Translations under genes and position numbers: made by a program
From: Candidatus Adlerbacteria bacterium RIFCSPHIGHO2_02_FULL_54_18
GTDB lineage: Bacteria > Patescibacteriota > Minisyncoccia > Phycocordibacterales > SBAW01
DNA: 6,835 bases
Reading direction: 5' to 3'
Assembly (NCBI GenBank): GCA_001775445.1
Contig: MEWV01000011.1
Coordinates: 1 to 6,835 of the forward strand
Shown here: piece by piece, positions 1-5,719 of the stretch
Layout of the letters: each line of letters opens with the position of its first letter
Position numbering within the stretch: position 1 is the stretch's first letter
Notes under the pieces: generated by a model
Told to the model about the DNA's origin: nothing
Databases searched by the model: none
The model's input: only the letters and a program-made list of their open reading frames with translations

Positions 1-1180
1 CATTTTCGTCCGGTTTCCATCCCGCAGCTATCAACCGCTCGCGCGCCTCAGCCGCGAGATCCTTGTCGGACACCTCCTCTTGCTGTTGCAGCTCTCTAAG
101 GAGCATCGGGGGGACAGGATCTCGCAGCGGAGTGCCGTATCCGCCCAGTACTTCCTGCACAAGATCGCCCCTGTTAATAGAGTCGTTGAGGGCCTTTCGT
201 ACCACCGCGTCGCGCAGGACGGTTGATTGATTTTGATTGAAGAAGACGCCAAATACGCGGTTGAGCGGCGAGGTACGGATGTTGCTCTGGGGCAGAGTGT
301 CGAGGTTGCTCGGCGAGATACTGCTTGCCGCATCTATATCGCCGCTGCTAAGCGCGGAGAGCAGAGCCCCCTCGCTCTGGAAAAATTTAAGAGTAATCGA
401 GTCCAGATACGGCTTACCGAGAGCGTAGCCGCCGAAGGGCCGGAGCGTATAGGTAGAAAGGATACCGGAGGAAGAACGCGAGGCAGAGCCGAGCCGATAA
501 GGCCCGGAGCCGACGGGTTCCTGATTGAGCTCGCTAAAGGGGAACTCCTCGTCGGTCACCACTCCCCAGCGTGCTTTGGGGAGTATGCCGAGCGTCAGAT
601 TTTCGATAAACGGAGCATATGCTTTTCGAAGCGTAAAGCGCACCGTGCGCGCATCCACTTGCTCGGCCACCACCCCCTCCCAATTGGCGCGCACAGGCGA
701 CTTGAGTGCAGGGTCCTGCGCCTTGCCGACCGTGTAAACAATGTCGTCGACACCTACCGCACTTCCGTCATGAAAGGTGAGACCATCGCGCAGTATAAAG
801 GTGTAGGTCTTACCGTCCGGCGAGACGTCATAGCTCTCGGCCATATCGGGCACGTATCCGCCTTCGGGGGTTGCTCGCAAGAGGCCGGAGTACACCAGCG
901 CAGTTACGTCGCGATCGGCGTCCGAAATGGCGAGCAGCGGGTTGATAAAGCGCGGCGTGCCGATAATACCCTCGGTTAACGTTCCTCCGTATGCCGGAAC
1001 CTGGACTACGAGCTGCTCTTTGACCATGTAGAGGAGCGCCGCACTGCTTATCACCAACAGGGCGGAAAAGAACAAAAAGAGTGCGCGGCTGCCGCGCCCA
1101 AACTGTGCGATCGTATCCTGCACCCGGTCTAGTGGGGGCAAGTGGACTGCAGAAGCGACTGTGCGCCAAAGGTCTTTCAT
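1..1180 (-). CDS. ABC transporter peptide-binding protein (SBP_bac_5 family), 3'-truncated
   Basis: Reading the minus strand from the ATG at 1180-1178 gives 393 uninterrupted codons that continue past the left edge, so the C-terminus is missing. The family captures oligopeptides or similar solutes outside the membrane and hands them to an ABC permease. Residues 33-52 form one hydrophobic segment preceded by Arg (R29, R32), which I read as an uncleaved anchor because no lipobox cysteine is visible. Family landmarks follow in order: YGGTLTEG (64-71), INPLLA (79-84), the block PDMAESYDVSPDGKTYTF (111-128), RDGLTFHDG (131-139), DDIVYTV (145-151) and GSGPYRLG (224-231). The gene lies 51 bases downstream of secG on the same strand, so the two may be cotranscribed; no Shine-Dalgarno site is evident. 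No permease or ATPase gene is visible, so the transporter partner and substrate are unknown. The family assignment is strong; peptide specificity is an inference. Confidence 0.9.
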   Translation of the reverse strand, partial: MKDLWRTVASAVHLPPLDRVQDTIAQFGRGSRALFLFFSALLVISSAALLYMVKEQLVVQVPAYGGTLTEGIIGTPRFINPLLAISDADRDVTALVYSGLLRATPEGGYVPDMAESYDVSPDGKTYTFILRDGLTFHDGSAVGVDDIVYTVGKAQDPALKSPVRANWEGVVAEQVDARTVRFTLRKAYAPFIENLTLGILPKARWGVVTDEEFPFSELNQEPVGSGPYRLGSASRSSSGILSTYTLRPFGGYALGKPYLDSITLKFFQSEGALLSALSSGDIDAASSISPSNLDTLPQSNIRTSPLNRVFGVFFNQNQSTVLRDAVVRKALNDSINRGDLVQEVLGGYGTPLRDPVPPMLLRELQQQEEVSDKDLAAEARERLIAAGWKPDEN

Positions 1181-1231
1181 AACGACAAGCAGAAGACAAA
1201 AAGCGTGCGGTTTTCGGTCTTGTGTCTGGCG

Positions 1232-1480
1232 TTAGTGGATAAAGAGCGCGACGAAGGCCGTCGCTGCAAAAAGGATTCCTATAATAATGGAGGCATAGAA
1301 AAGATACTTCTCCGAGCCGCGGCGCGTATGATAGCCGGCTGAAAAGTTGTCTCCGCCGAAAGCGCCCCCAAGCGACGCTCCTGTTTGTTGCAGGAGGATG
1401 CACGTCACCAAAAGCACAGACAGTACTATTTGTATGTAGGGGAGTACCACCGAAACGGCCATTACGAGAAATCCTAGCAT
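1232..1480 (-). CDS. secG: Preprotein translocase subunit SecG
   Basis: An 82-residue membrane protein, normal in length for SecG, the small accessory subunit of the SecYEG channel that helps SecA-driven export across the cytoplasmic membrane. Two hydrophobic helices are visible at about residues 10-30 and 60-80. Between them lies the conserved loop: LLQQTGASLGGAFGGD (29-44), which matches the family's LLQ...G.G..FGG pattern. I chose the ATG at 1480; a second in-frame Met (residue 7) is a possible alternative. A weak CAGG sits just upstream of the chosen start. The gene heads a minus-strand pair with the substrate-binding protein and is divergent from groES, with 59 bases between start codons. 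Nothing appears broken. Confidence 0.9.
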   Translation of the reverse strand: MLGFLVMAVSVVLPYIQIVLSVLLVTCILLQQTGASLGGAFGGDNFSAGYHTRRGSEKYLFYASIIIGILFAATAFVALFIH

Positions 1481-1501
1481 AGTGCCTGCCGGAGCGCAAA
1501 C

Positions 1502-1530
1502 TTGACTTATGGGAAGCTTTTTTTTATAGT
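1502..1530 (+). promoter_or_regulatory. Sigma70-type promoter of groES-groEL
   Basis: A -35 box TTGACT (1502-1507) is separated by exactly 17 bases from a -10 box TATAGT (1525-1530). A T-run fills the end of the spacer. Transcription would begin near 1536-1538, only two to four bases before the groES ATG at 1540, so the mRNA would be essentially leaderless. This fits the absence of any Shine-Dalgarno sequence. A possible minus-strand -10 for secG (TATAAA, the complement of 1523-1528) overlaps it, but its -35 is poor. I do not see the CIRCE operator of HrcA-regulated chaperone operons. Confidence 0.7.
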
Positions 1531-1541
1531 GCGTTCACTAT
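1526..1541. repeat. Perfect inverted repeat over the groES -10 box and start codon
   Basis: ATAGTG (1526-1531) and CACTAT (1536-1541) are exact reverse complements separated by CGTT. The palindrome covers most of the -10 box and the first two bases of the groES ATG. It could be a repressor operator or, if transcription begins upstream, a hairpin hiding the start codon. A six-base arm can also arise by chance, so its function is unproven. Confidence 0.4.
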
Positions 1542-1902
1542 GAAGAAGAAAGTAAAGAAGAATGCCCCTAAAAAGGCCTCGCAAAACCCGCATAAAAAGG
1601 GTTCCTCAATTATCAAATTCCCCGTGAGTCCCGCAGGCGACCGCGTTCTTGTAAGAAACATCGCTCCGGAGGAAGTGACCTCTTTTGGAATTATTATCCC
1701 CGACACCAATAAAGAAAAGTCGGAGGAGGGCGTCATTATAGCCGTCGGCCCCGGTAAAAAGAACGATGAGGGCAAGCTTATCCCCGTTTCCTACAGCGTG
1801 GGAATGCGGGTGCGCTTTAGCTACGGCGATGAGATAAAGATAAACGGCATCGATCATATGCTGGTGCACGAGGACAACATTACGGCGGTTATCAACAAAT
1901 AA
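1540..1902 (+). CDS. groES: Co-chaperonin GroES (Cpn10) with lysine-rich N-terminal extension
   Basis: GroES forms the heptameric lid that closes the GroEL chamber during ATP-driven folding in the cytoplasm. The protein has 120 residues against roughly 95-100 for the family. The excess is a 25-30 residue N-terminal extension with ten lysines in the first 20 residues. The core begins near PAGDRVLVRN (31-40). The mobile loop that docks on GroEL lies at about 44-55, with TSFGIIIPD (47-55) where the family usually has TAGGIVLPD; the docking tripeptide becomes III. EEGVIIAVGPG (62-72) and DNITAVINK (112-120) are further family blocks. An in-frame GTG at 1624 would give a canonical-length protein, but it has no recognisable ribosome site and the promoter sits right at 1540, so I prefer the long form. 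groEL follows 17 bases later, forming the usual operon. Confidence 0.92.
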   Translation: MKKKVKKNAPKKASQNPHKKGSSIIKFPVSPAGDRVLVRNIAPEEVTSFGIIIPDTNKEKSEEGVIIAVGPGKKNDEGKLIPVSYSVGMRVRFSYGDEIKINGIDHMLVHEDNITAVINK

Positions 1903-1919
1903 AATATTTCACTACTACT

Positions 1920-3566
1920 ATGGCCAAACACATTTTATTTAATGAGCGGGCGCGCCGGGCGCTAAAATCAGGCATCGACAAGGCAAGCAACACGGTAAAG
2001 ATTACGCTTGGTCCTCGCGGGCGCAATGTTGCGCTCGACCGTGGATACGGCGGCCCCACTATCACCAACGACGGCGTCTCTATCGCCAAAGAAATTTCGT
2101 TTAAGGATAAGTTTGAGAATATGGGCGCCGAGATAGTCAAAGAAGTGGCGAGCAAAACAAACGACATTGCGGGCGACGGCACCACTACGAGTGTTGTGCT
2201 TCTGCAAGCGCTTATAGAAGAGGGGATGAAGCACACCGAAGCGGGACTCTCGGCTATGGCGGTGCGCCATGGGATTGAGAGCGCGACAGCAGAGGCGGTG
2301 GTGGCACTTAGGTCGCTTGCAAAAAAGATAGGCAACGACGAGGAGGTGCTCCATGTGGCGACCATTTCGGCCGAGTCCGAGGAGATAGGAGCTATTATCG
2401 CCGACACTATAAAAGAGGTGGGCAAGGACGGCGTCGTGACGGTTGAGGAGAGCCAGTCGCTTGGTATAGAAAAAGAGGTAGTCGAAGGGCTCGAGTTTGA
2501 CCGCGGCTACGTGAGCGCCTATATGGTGACCGATCCCGGCCGCATGGAGGCCGTCTACAAAGACCCGGCTATCCTTATTACCGACAAAAAAATATCGAGC
2601 GTCGCCGAGGTACTGCCGATACTGCAGAAAGTGGCCGAGTCCGGGAAGAAAGATTTGGTGATAATCGCCGAGGATGTTGATGGAGAGGCGCTTACCACGT
2701 TTGTACTCAATAAACTCCGCGGGACCTTTAATGTGCTTGCGGTAAAGGCCCCCGGCTATGGCGATCGCAAGAAGGAGATGTTACAGGACATCGCCGCTAT
2801 GACCGGCGGACAGGTTATTTCGGAAGAGGTAGGTGTTAAGTTTGAGAACGCGGTGCTCGAGATGCTTGGCCGCGCACAAAAGGTTATTGCCACCAAAGAC
2901 AGCACGGTGATAGTCGGCGGCAAGGGGCCAAAAAAAGACATAGACGCCCGCATCGCCCAGCTGCGCAAGCAGATTGAGGACACGACGAGCAAGTTTGATA
3001 AAGAAAAGTTGGAGGAGCGGCTCGCCAAACTTTCGGGAGGCGTGGCTATTATCCGCGTCGGTGCCGCGACAGAGACGGAGATGAAGTATCTTAAACTCAA
3101 AATCGAAGATGCGGTCAATGCGACCAAGGCCGCAATAGAGGAGGGTATTGTTGCTGGCGGGGGCGTTGCGCTGGTTAAGGCCGCACAAAAAGTTGCCGAA
3201 GGGTTTGAAAAAAAGAAAGACAAGATGGACATTGCGGCGCGTGTCGGCTACGAGGTGGTACTGCGCGCTCTTGAGATGCCTCTGCGCCAGATTGCCCAGA
3301 ATGCGGGAACAGACGCGGGCGTTGTGGTGGAGAAGGTTAAGCAGGCCAAAGGAAACGCCGGCTACGACGCGGTTAAAAACGAGATAGTGCCGGACATGAT
3401 GGTGGCGGGCATCGTAGACCCGGTTAAGGTGACCCGAACGGGGCTCGAGCGCGCCGCATCAGCCGCCGCGATGCTCCTTACCACCGAGGCGGCGGTTGCC
3501 GAGGAACCGAAGGAGGAAAAGGATGCTCCGATGCCGGGCGGCGGCATGGGTGATATGGACTACTAA
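1920..3566 (+). CDS. groEL: Chaperonin GroEL (Cpn60)
   Basis: This is the 60-kDa chaperonin that encapsulates unfolded proteins in a double seven-membered ring and folds them with ATP and GroES. At 548 residues it is full length. The nucleotide site is intact: TLGPRGRNV (29-37), the AGDGTTTS motif with Asp86 equivalent to E. coli Asp87, and the hydrolytic aspartate in KIEDAVNATKAAIEEGIV AGGG at Asp397, equivalent to E. coli Asp398. The apical domain includes FDRGYVSAYMV (193-203) and VLAVKAPGYGDRK (272-284). The C-terminus has the family's Gly-Met tail in shortened form, GGGMGDMDY. It starts 17 bases after groES with no Shine-Dalgarno sequence, so translation may depend on readthrough from groES or on a leaderless-style start. 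No truncation or missing catalytic residue was found. Confidence 0.98.
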   Translation: MAKHILFNERARRALKSGIDKASNTVKITLGPRGRNVALDRGYGGPTITNDGVSIAKEISFKDKFENMGAEIVKEVASKTNDIAGDGTTTSVVLLQALIEEGMKHTEAGLSAMAVRHGIESATAEAVVALRSLAKKIGNDEEVLHVATISAESEEIGAIIADTIKEVGKDGVVTVEESQSLGIEKEVVEGLEFDRGYVSAYMVTDPGRMEAVYKDPAILITDKKISSVAEVLPILQKVAESGKKDLVIIAEDVDGEALTTFVLNKLRGTFNVLAVKAPGYGDRKKEMLQDIAAMTGGQVISEEVGVKFENAVLEMLGRAQKVIATKDSTVIVGGKGPKKDIDARIAQLRKQIEDTTSKFDKEKLEERLAKLSGGVAIIRVGAATETEMKYLKLKIEDAVNATKAAIEEGIVAGGGVALVKAAQKVAEGFEKKKDKMDIAARVGYEVVLRALEMPLRQIAQNAGTDAGVVVEKVKQAKGNAGYDAVKNEIVPDMMVAGIVDPVKVTRTGLERAASAAAMLLTTEAAVAEEPKEEKDAPMPGGGMGDMDY

Positions 3567-3568
3567 CG

Positions 3569-3588
3569 GCAAGAGGGTTTCCCCTTGC
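3569..3588 (+). terminator. Possible weak hairpin after groEL
   Basis: GCAAG (3569-3573) pairs with CTTGC (3584-3588) and GGG (3575-3577) with CCC (3581-3583), leaving one bulged A and a TTT loop. No U-tract follows, and the 3' arm overlaps the -35-like TTGCAA upstream of lemA. It might act as a weak terminator or mRNA end stabiliser, or be coincidental. Confidence 0.3.
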
Positions 3589-3611
3589 AATCCCCACAGA
3601 ATTGCTATACT
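3585..3611 (+). promoter_or_regulatory. Extended -10 promoter for lemA-htpX
   Basis: TATACT (3606-3611) is preceded by TGC, giving an extended -10 element. TTGCAA (3585-3590) is a -35 candidate, but the 15-base spacing is short. A transcription start six to seven bases after the -10 box falls at 3617-3618, on the A of the lemA ATG, so the transcript would be leaderless. AGGG lies immediately before the ATG, too close to work as a Shine-Dalgarno site. Confidence 0.6.
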
Positions 3612-3617
3612 TAGGGT

Positions 3618-4175
3618 ATGTTTCATCTCACATGGGTAGTGCCGACTATTATTGTAATTGCATTGGCATGGGTCATTGCGGTCTACAACCGCTTTGTGCG
3701 CCTGGTACAGCGCTCCAAGGAGGCATGGTCCGATATCGACGTCCAGCTCAAGCGCCGCTACGATCTTATCCCCAACCTGCTCGAGTCGGTTAAGGGCTAT
3801 ATGGCGCACGAGCAGGGCACACTCGAGAAGGTAACTGCGGCCCGCGTGGCCGCGATGGACGCGGGCGGCGTAGAGGCCAAGGGCAAGGCGGAGAACATGC
3901 TCACGGGAGCGCTCAAGTCATTGTTTGCCGTGGCCGAGGCATATCCCGACCTCAAAGCCAACACCAACTTCCTCGAGCTCCAGCGCGAGCTCTCCGATAC
4001 CGAAAACAAGATCCAGGCGTCGCGCCGCTTTTACAACACAATGGTGCGCGACCTCAACACTGCTGTAGAGTCCTTCCCCGGCAATGTCATCGCGGGCTTC
4101 TTTCGCTTCGAGCAAAGAGAGTTTTTTGAGCTGGAGGAAGCTGCCGCGCGGGAACCCGTGAAGGTCAGCTTCTAA
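3618..4175 (+). CDS. lemA: LemA family membrane protein
   Basis: LemA proteins have one N-terminal membrane helix and a soluble helical bundle; their biochemical role is not settled, but they are often encoded beside HtpX. This copy has 185 residues, normal for the family. A single hydrophobic helix spans about residues 7-22. Highly conserved blocks follow: YNRFVRL (23-29), EAWSDIDVQLKRRYDLIPNL (35-54), the ESVKGY...HE stretch (56-65), YPDLKANTNFLELQ (109-122), LSDTENKIQASRRFYN (125-140) and the aromatic FFRFEQREFF (161-170). Glu/Lys-rich segments suggest long helices. The stop codon shares one base with the htpX start (TAATG), so translation of the two is probably coupled. The start is supported by the upstream promoter and by the following membrane helix. 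Confidence 0.95.
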   Translation: MFHLTWVVPTIIVIALAWVIAVYNRFVRLVQRSKEAWSDIDVQLKRRYDLIPNLLESVKGYMAHEQGTLEKVTAARVAAMDAGGVEAKGKAENMLTGALKSLFAVAEAYPDLKANTNFLELQRELSDTENKIQASRRFYNTMVRDLNTAVESFPGNVIAGFFRFEQREFFELEEAAAREPVKVSF

Positions 4176-5068
4176 TGGCTTCCAACCTCTACACACACCA
4201 AACAGAAAATATAGCCAGGACATGGGTCTTGATGGTTGTCTTTGCACTCATTGTTATCGGCGTGGGCTGGGCGGTGTCGTTTTACTTTGAGAGCCCGGCA
4301 CTGCTCTACGTGGCGGTGGCCTTTGCCGTTTTTATGAACGTTGGCTCGTACTGGTTTTCCGACAAGATAGCCGCCAAGATGGCGGGCGCGCACCCGGCAG
4401 ACGAGCGGCAGTATCAAGAGCTCCACAATATTGTAGAGAACCTGGCTATAACCGCGGGCCTGCCCAAGCCGAGGGTTTATATAATCGACGACCCGGCGCC
4501 CAACGCCTTTGCCACCGGGCGCAATGCGGAGCATGCGCTGGTCGCTGTCACGACGGGCCTGCTTTCGATGATGGAGCGCTCCGAGCTCGAGGGCGTGCTG
4601 GCGCACGAGCTCAGCCACATAGGTAACCGCGACATGCTGGTGGCCACGGTGGCGGTGGTGCTGGTGGGGTTTGTTACCATTATTTCCGACATATTTTTGC
4701 GCGCGACGTTTTTTGGCGGGCGCGGCAGCAACGACAACCGCGGCCACCCGGCGCTTGCCATACTGGCGGTGGTGATGATAGTGCTCGCGCCCGTTGCCGC
4801 AACGCTCATCCGCCTGGCGGTGTCGCGCAAGCGCGAGTTTTTGGCTGATGCTTCGGGTGCCTTGCTTACGCGCTACCCCGAGGGCCTGGCGAGTGCGCTC
4901 CAAAAAATAGGCGGATATCCCGCGGCCTTGCGCAAGGCAAACACCGCCACCGCGCACCTCTTTATCAGCAATCCTTTTGGCCCGGCTAAAGCAATGTCCG
5001 GCCTGGCAAAACTCTTTATGACCCACCCTCCGGTGGAGGAGCGTGTCAAAGCGCTTTTGGGCAAGTAA
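4175..5068 (+). CDS. htpX: HtpX-like membrane zinc metalloprotease (M48B)
   Basis: HtpX is an integral membrane endoprotease that degrades misfolded or damaged membrane proteins, with its active site on the cytoplasmic side. The 297-residue product is of family length. Two membrane helices are visible at about 16-36 and 41-61 and two more hydrophobic stretches at about 154-172 and 192-215. The zinc site is intact: HELSH at 144-148 (ligands His144 and His148, catalytic Glu145) and the third ligand Glu221 in REFLAD. Other family blocks are PNAFATGRN (109-117), the loop preceding HELSH, NRD (151-153) and the C-terminal THPPVEERVKAL (283-294). The ATG overlaps the lemA stop by one base, and AAGG at 4161-4164 inside lemA is a plausible ribosome site ten bases upstream. 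The lemA-htpX pair is a recurring arrangement, suggesting joint work in envelope quality control. A hairpin follows 12 bases after the stop. Confidence 0.96.
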   Translation: MASNLYTHQTENIARTWVLMVVFALIVIGVGWAVSFYFESPALLYVAVAFAVFMNVGSYWFSDKIAAKMAGAHPADERQYQELHNIVENLAITAGLPKPRVYIIDDPAPNAFATGRNAEHALVAVTTGLLSMMERSELEGVLAHELSHIGNRDMLVATVAVVLVGFVTIISDIFLRATFFGGRGSNDNRGHPALAILAVVMIVLAPVAATLIRLAVSRKREFLADASGALLTRYPEGLASALQKIGGYPAALRKANTATAHLFISNPFGPAKAMSGLAKLFMTHPPVEERVKALLGK

Positions 5069-5080
5069 TATAAAAATAAA

Positions 5081-5101
5081 GAGCAGGCACGGGGCCTGCT
5101 C
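5081..5101. terminator. Hairpin terminator after htpX, possibly bidirectional
   Basis: GAGCAGGC (5081-5088) pairs perfectly with GCCTGCTC (5094-5101) around the loop ACGGG. It begins 12 bases after the htpX stop. An A-rich stretch precedes it, so the U-tract is better on the minus strand than on the plus strand, where CTTGGTCT follows. It probably ends the lemA-htpX transcript and could block antisense transcription. Between here and 5172 I see no gene or convincing signal. Confidence 0.65.
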
Positions 5102-5172
5102 CTTGGTCTGCGCTACTGCCGGAGATCAGCCGACAGTCAATATACGCCGCATGGCCCCCCAGAGTGCTTGAC

Positions 5173-5200
5173 TTGACACCCTTGGCTATGCTGATATGGT
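5173..5200 (+). promoter_or_regulatory. Strong promoter of the 63-codon small gene
   Basis: A perfect -35 TTGACA (5173-5178) is followed after 16 bases by TATGGT (5195-5200), which is preceded by TGA and so forms an extended -10. Transcription should start near 5206-5207. This leaves a leader of about 44 bases before the ATG at 5250, unlike the leaderless arrangements of groES and lemA in the same window. Confidence 0.65.
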
Positions 5201-5233
5201 CTGTGAAGGATCTGTGCGTGTGCGGGGCCAACA

Positions 5234-5240
5234 AAGGGAG
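5234..5240 (+). promoter_or_regulatory. Shine-Dalgarno site of the small gene
   Basis: AAGGGAG lies nine bases before the ATG at 5250. It is the clearest ribosome binding site in the window and decides the start at 5250 over the longer in-frame ATG at 5196, which lies inside the promoter -10 region. Confidence 0.65.
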
Positions 5241-5249
5241 ACAACACCA

Positions 5250-5441
5250 ATGGCGGTATTGAGAAACGGCAAACCCATCGAGGAGTTGGACCACGACAGC
5301 GGAGAGCCCGAACGGGCAGAAGCAATGCGGCGCTGGCACGAAGGGCGTCGTGTCGAGGAAAGGGGACCGAGCCAGTCGGGCCTCAACAATCACTGGAACT
5401 CCCCGCGATCCTGGAAGCACAATAGGACGATGCGGGTCTGA
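5250..5441 (+). CDS. Small uncharacterised charged protein (63 aa)
   Basis: I do not recognise this protein. The 63 residues begin MAVLRNGKPIEELDHDSG and end in a basic, Asn/Trp-containing tail. By hand count there are 12 Lys/Arg, 10 Asp/Glu and 4 His; three tryptophans (29, 49, 55) fall in the second half. The middle stretch (about 20-38) is rich in Glu and Arg and could form a helix; the tail (39-63) looks disordered. There is no signal peptide, membrane segment or Cys pair. The start at 5250 is chosen because it follows the Shine-Dalgarno site and lies downstream of a strong promoter, and the stop is four bases from a strong terminator. It therefore forms a stand-alone transcription unit. 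It could encode a small nucleic-acid- or ribosome-associated protein, but that is speculation; an alternative is a non-coding RNA with an incidental reading frame. Confidence 0.6.
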   Translation: MAVLRNGKPIEELDHDSGEPERAEAMRRWHEGRRVEERGPSQSGLNNHWNSPRSWKHNRTMRV

Positions 5442-5445
5442 GTTA

Positions 5446-5482
5446 GGGGCGACTCGCGCAAGCGAGCCGCCCCTTTTATTTT
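5446..5482 (+). terminator. Strong rho-independent terminator of the small gene
   Basis: GGGGCG (5446-5451) pairs with CGCCCC (5468-5473), then after one A-C mismatch CTCGC (5453-5457) pairs with GCGAG (5462-5466) around a GCAA tetraloop of the stable GNRA type. TTTTATTTT follows directly. This is the best intrinsic terminator in the window, placed four bases after the small gene's stop codon. Confidence 0.9.
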
Positions 5483-5483
5483 G

Positions 5484-5492
5484 TGCTATATT
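5484..5492 (+). promoter_or_regulatory. Extended -10 element for the tRNA-Ser gene
   Basis: TGC followed by TATATT (5487-5492) forms an extended -10 box. The position for a -35 falls inside the preceding terminator and shows no match, so the element would rely on the TGN extension. Transcription would start near 5499, about 30 bases before the mature tRNA. The short leader contains a seven-pair hairpin (5504-5510 with 5515-5521, one G-U pair). Confidence 0.5.
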
Positions 5493-5528
5493 TTGTGCGC
5501 ATTGGGCCCTCGACAGGGTCCTGAAGCA

Positions 5529-5613
5529 GGAGGCGTCGGATAGTGGTTTATTCCACCACCTTGGAAAGGTGGCATACCGAAAGGTATCGTGAGTTCGAAT
5601 CTCACCGCCTCCG
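5529..5613 (+). tRNA. tRNA-Ser (anticodon GGA)
   Basis: All arms fold. The acceptor stem pairs 5529-5535 with 5606-5612 in seven perfect pairs, and the discriminator base is G5613, the serine identity base. The D stem is GGA/TCC (5538-5540, 5552-5554). The anticodon stem pairs 5556-5560 with 5568-5572, and the loop TTGGAAA holds anticodon GGA (5563-5565), which reads UCC and UCU. A long variable arm, TACC-GAAA-GGTA (5575-5586), marks a class II tRNA. The T arm is GTGAG-TTCGAAT-CTCAC (5589-5605). The 3' CCA is not encoded (CAC follows G5613), so it must be added by a nucleotidyltransferase. Genes acquired by integration commonly sit beside tRNA genes, and the defence pair lies just downstream. 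Confidence 0.97.
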
Positions 5614-5638
5614 CACGAACGGGCATAGGTGTTACGCG

Positions 5639-5660
5639 ACCGCTCCCCATCGGGAGCGGT
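5639..5660 (+). terminator. Hairpin terminator after tRNA-Ser
   Basis: A nine-pair perfect stem joins ACCGCTCCC (5639-5647) to GGGAGCGGT (5652-5660) around CATC. The following TTGCTACTTG is a weak U-tract. Lying 26 bases after the tRNA, it most likely ends the tRNA transcript and isolates the downstream gene pair. Confidence 0.7.
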
Positions 5661-5719
5661 TTGCTACTTGACGGTAAGACCGGAGCGGCGCAGTATTAGC
5701 GTCTAAATCTGTACTCATT

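Noticed and set aside
227..979. Long plus-strand open frame (250 codons) opposite the peptide-binding protein
   Set aside because: The minus strand here encodes an unmistakable SBP_bac_5 protein; the plus frame has no family features and is a shadow.
828..1499. Minus-strand 223-codon frame overlapping secG and the binding protein
   Set aside because: It runs in a different frame through two recognisable genes, is Arg-rich and shows no domain.
1481..1539. CIRCE heat-shock operator upstream of groES
   Set aside because: Neither TTAGCACTC nor GAGTGCTAA is present; the palindrome seen is a different sequence.
4172..5026. Minus-strand 284-codon frame opposite htpX
   Set aside because: It is a His/Arg/Gly-rich translation typical of antisense to a GC-rich gene; htpX on the plus strand has intact catalytic motifs.
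5196..5249. Upstream ATG extending the small protein to 81 residues
   Set aside because: This start lies inside the promoter -10 region, before the predicted transcription start, and lacks a ribosome site.
5046..5420. Minus-strand frame of 124 codons opposite the small gene
   Set aside because: It crosses the htpX end, the hairpin, and the small gene's promoter, with no start signals or recognisable content.
5102..5482. tmRNA or other known structural RNA in the region before tRNA-Ser
   Set aside because: No tRNA-like acceptor ends or resume-codon tag were found; only the terminator hairpin is clear, so a small coding gene is the simpler reading.
5668..5699. Promoter for the CD-NTase (TTGACG with TATTAG)
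   Set aside because: The spacing is about 20 bases and the -10 match is weak, so it is not listed as a feature.
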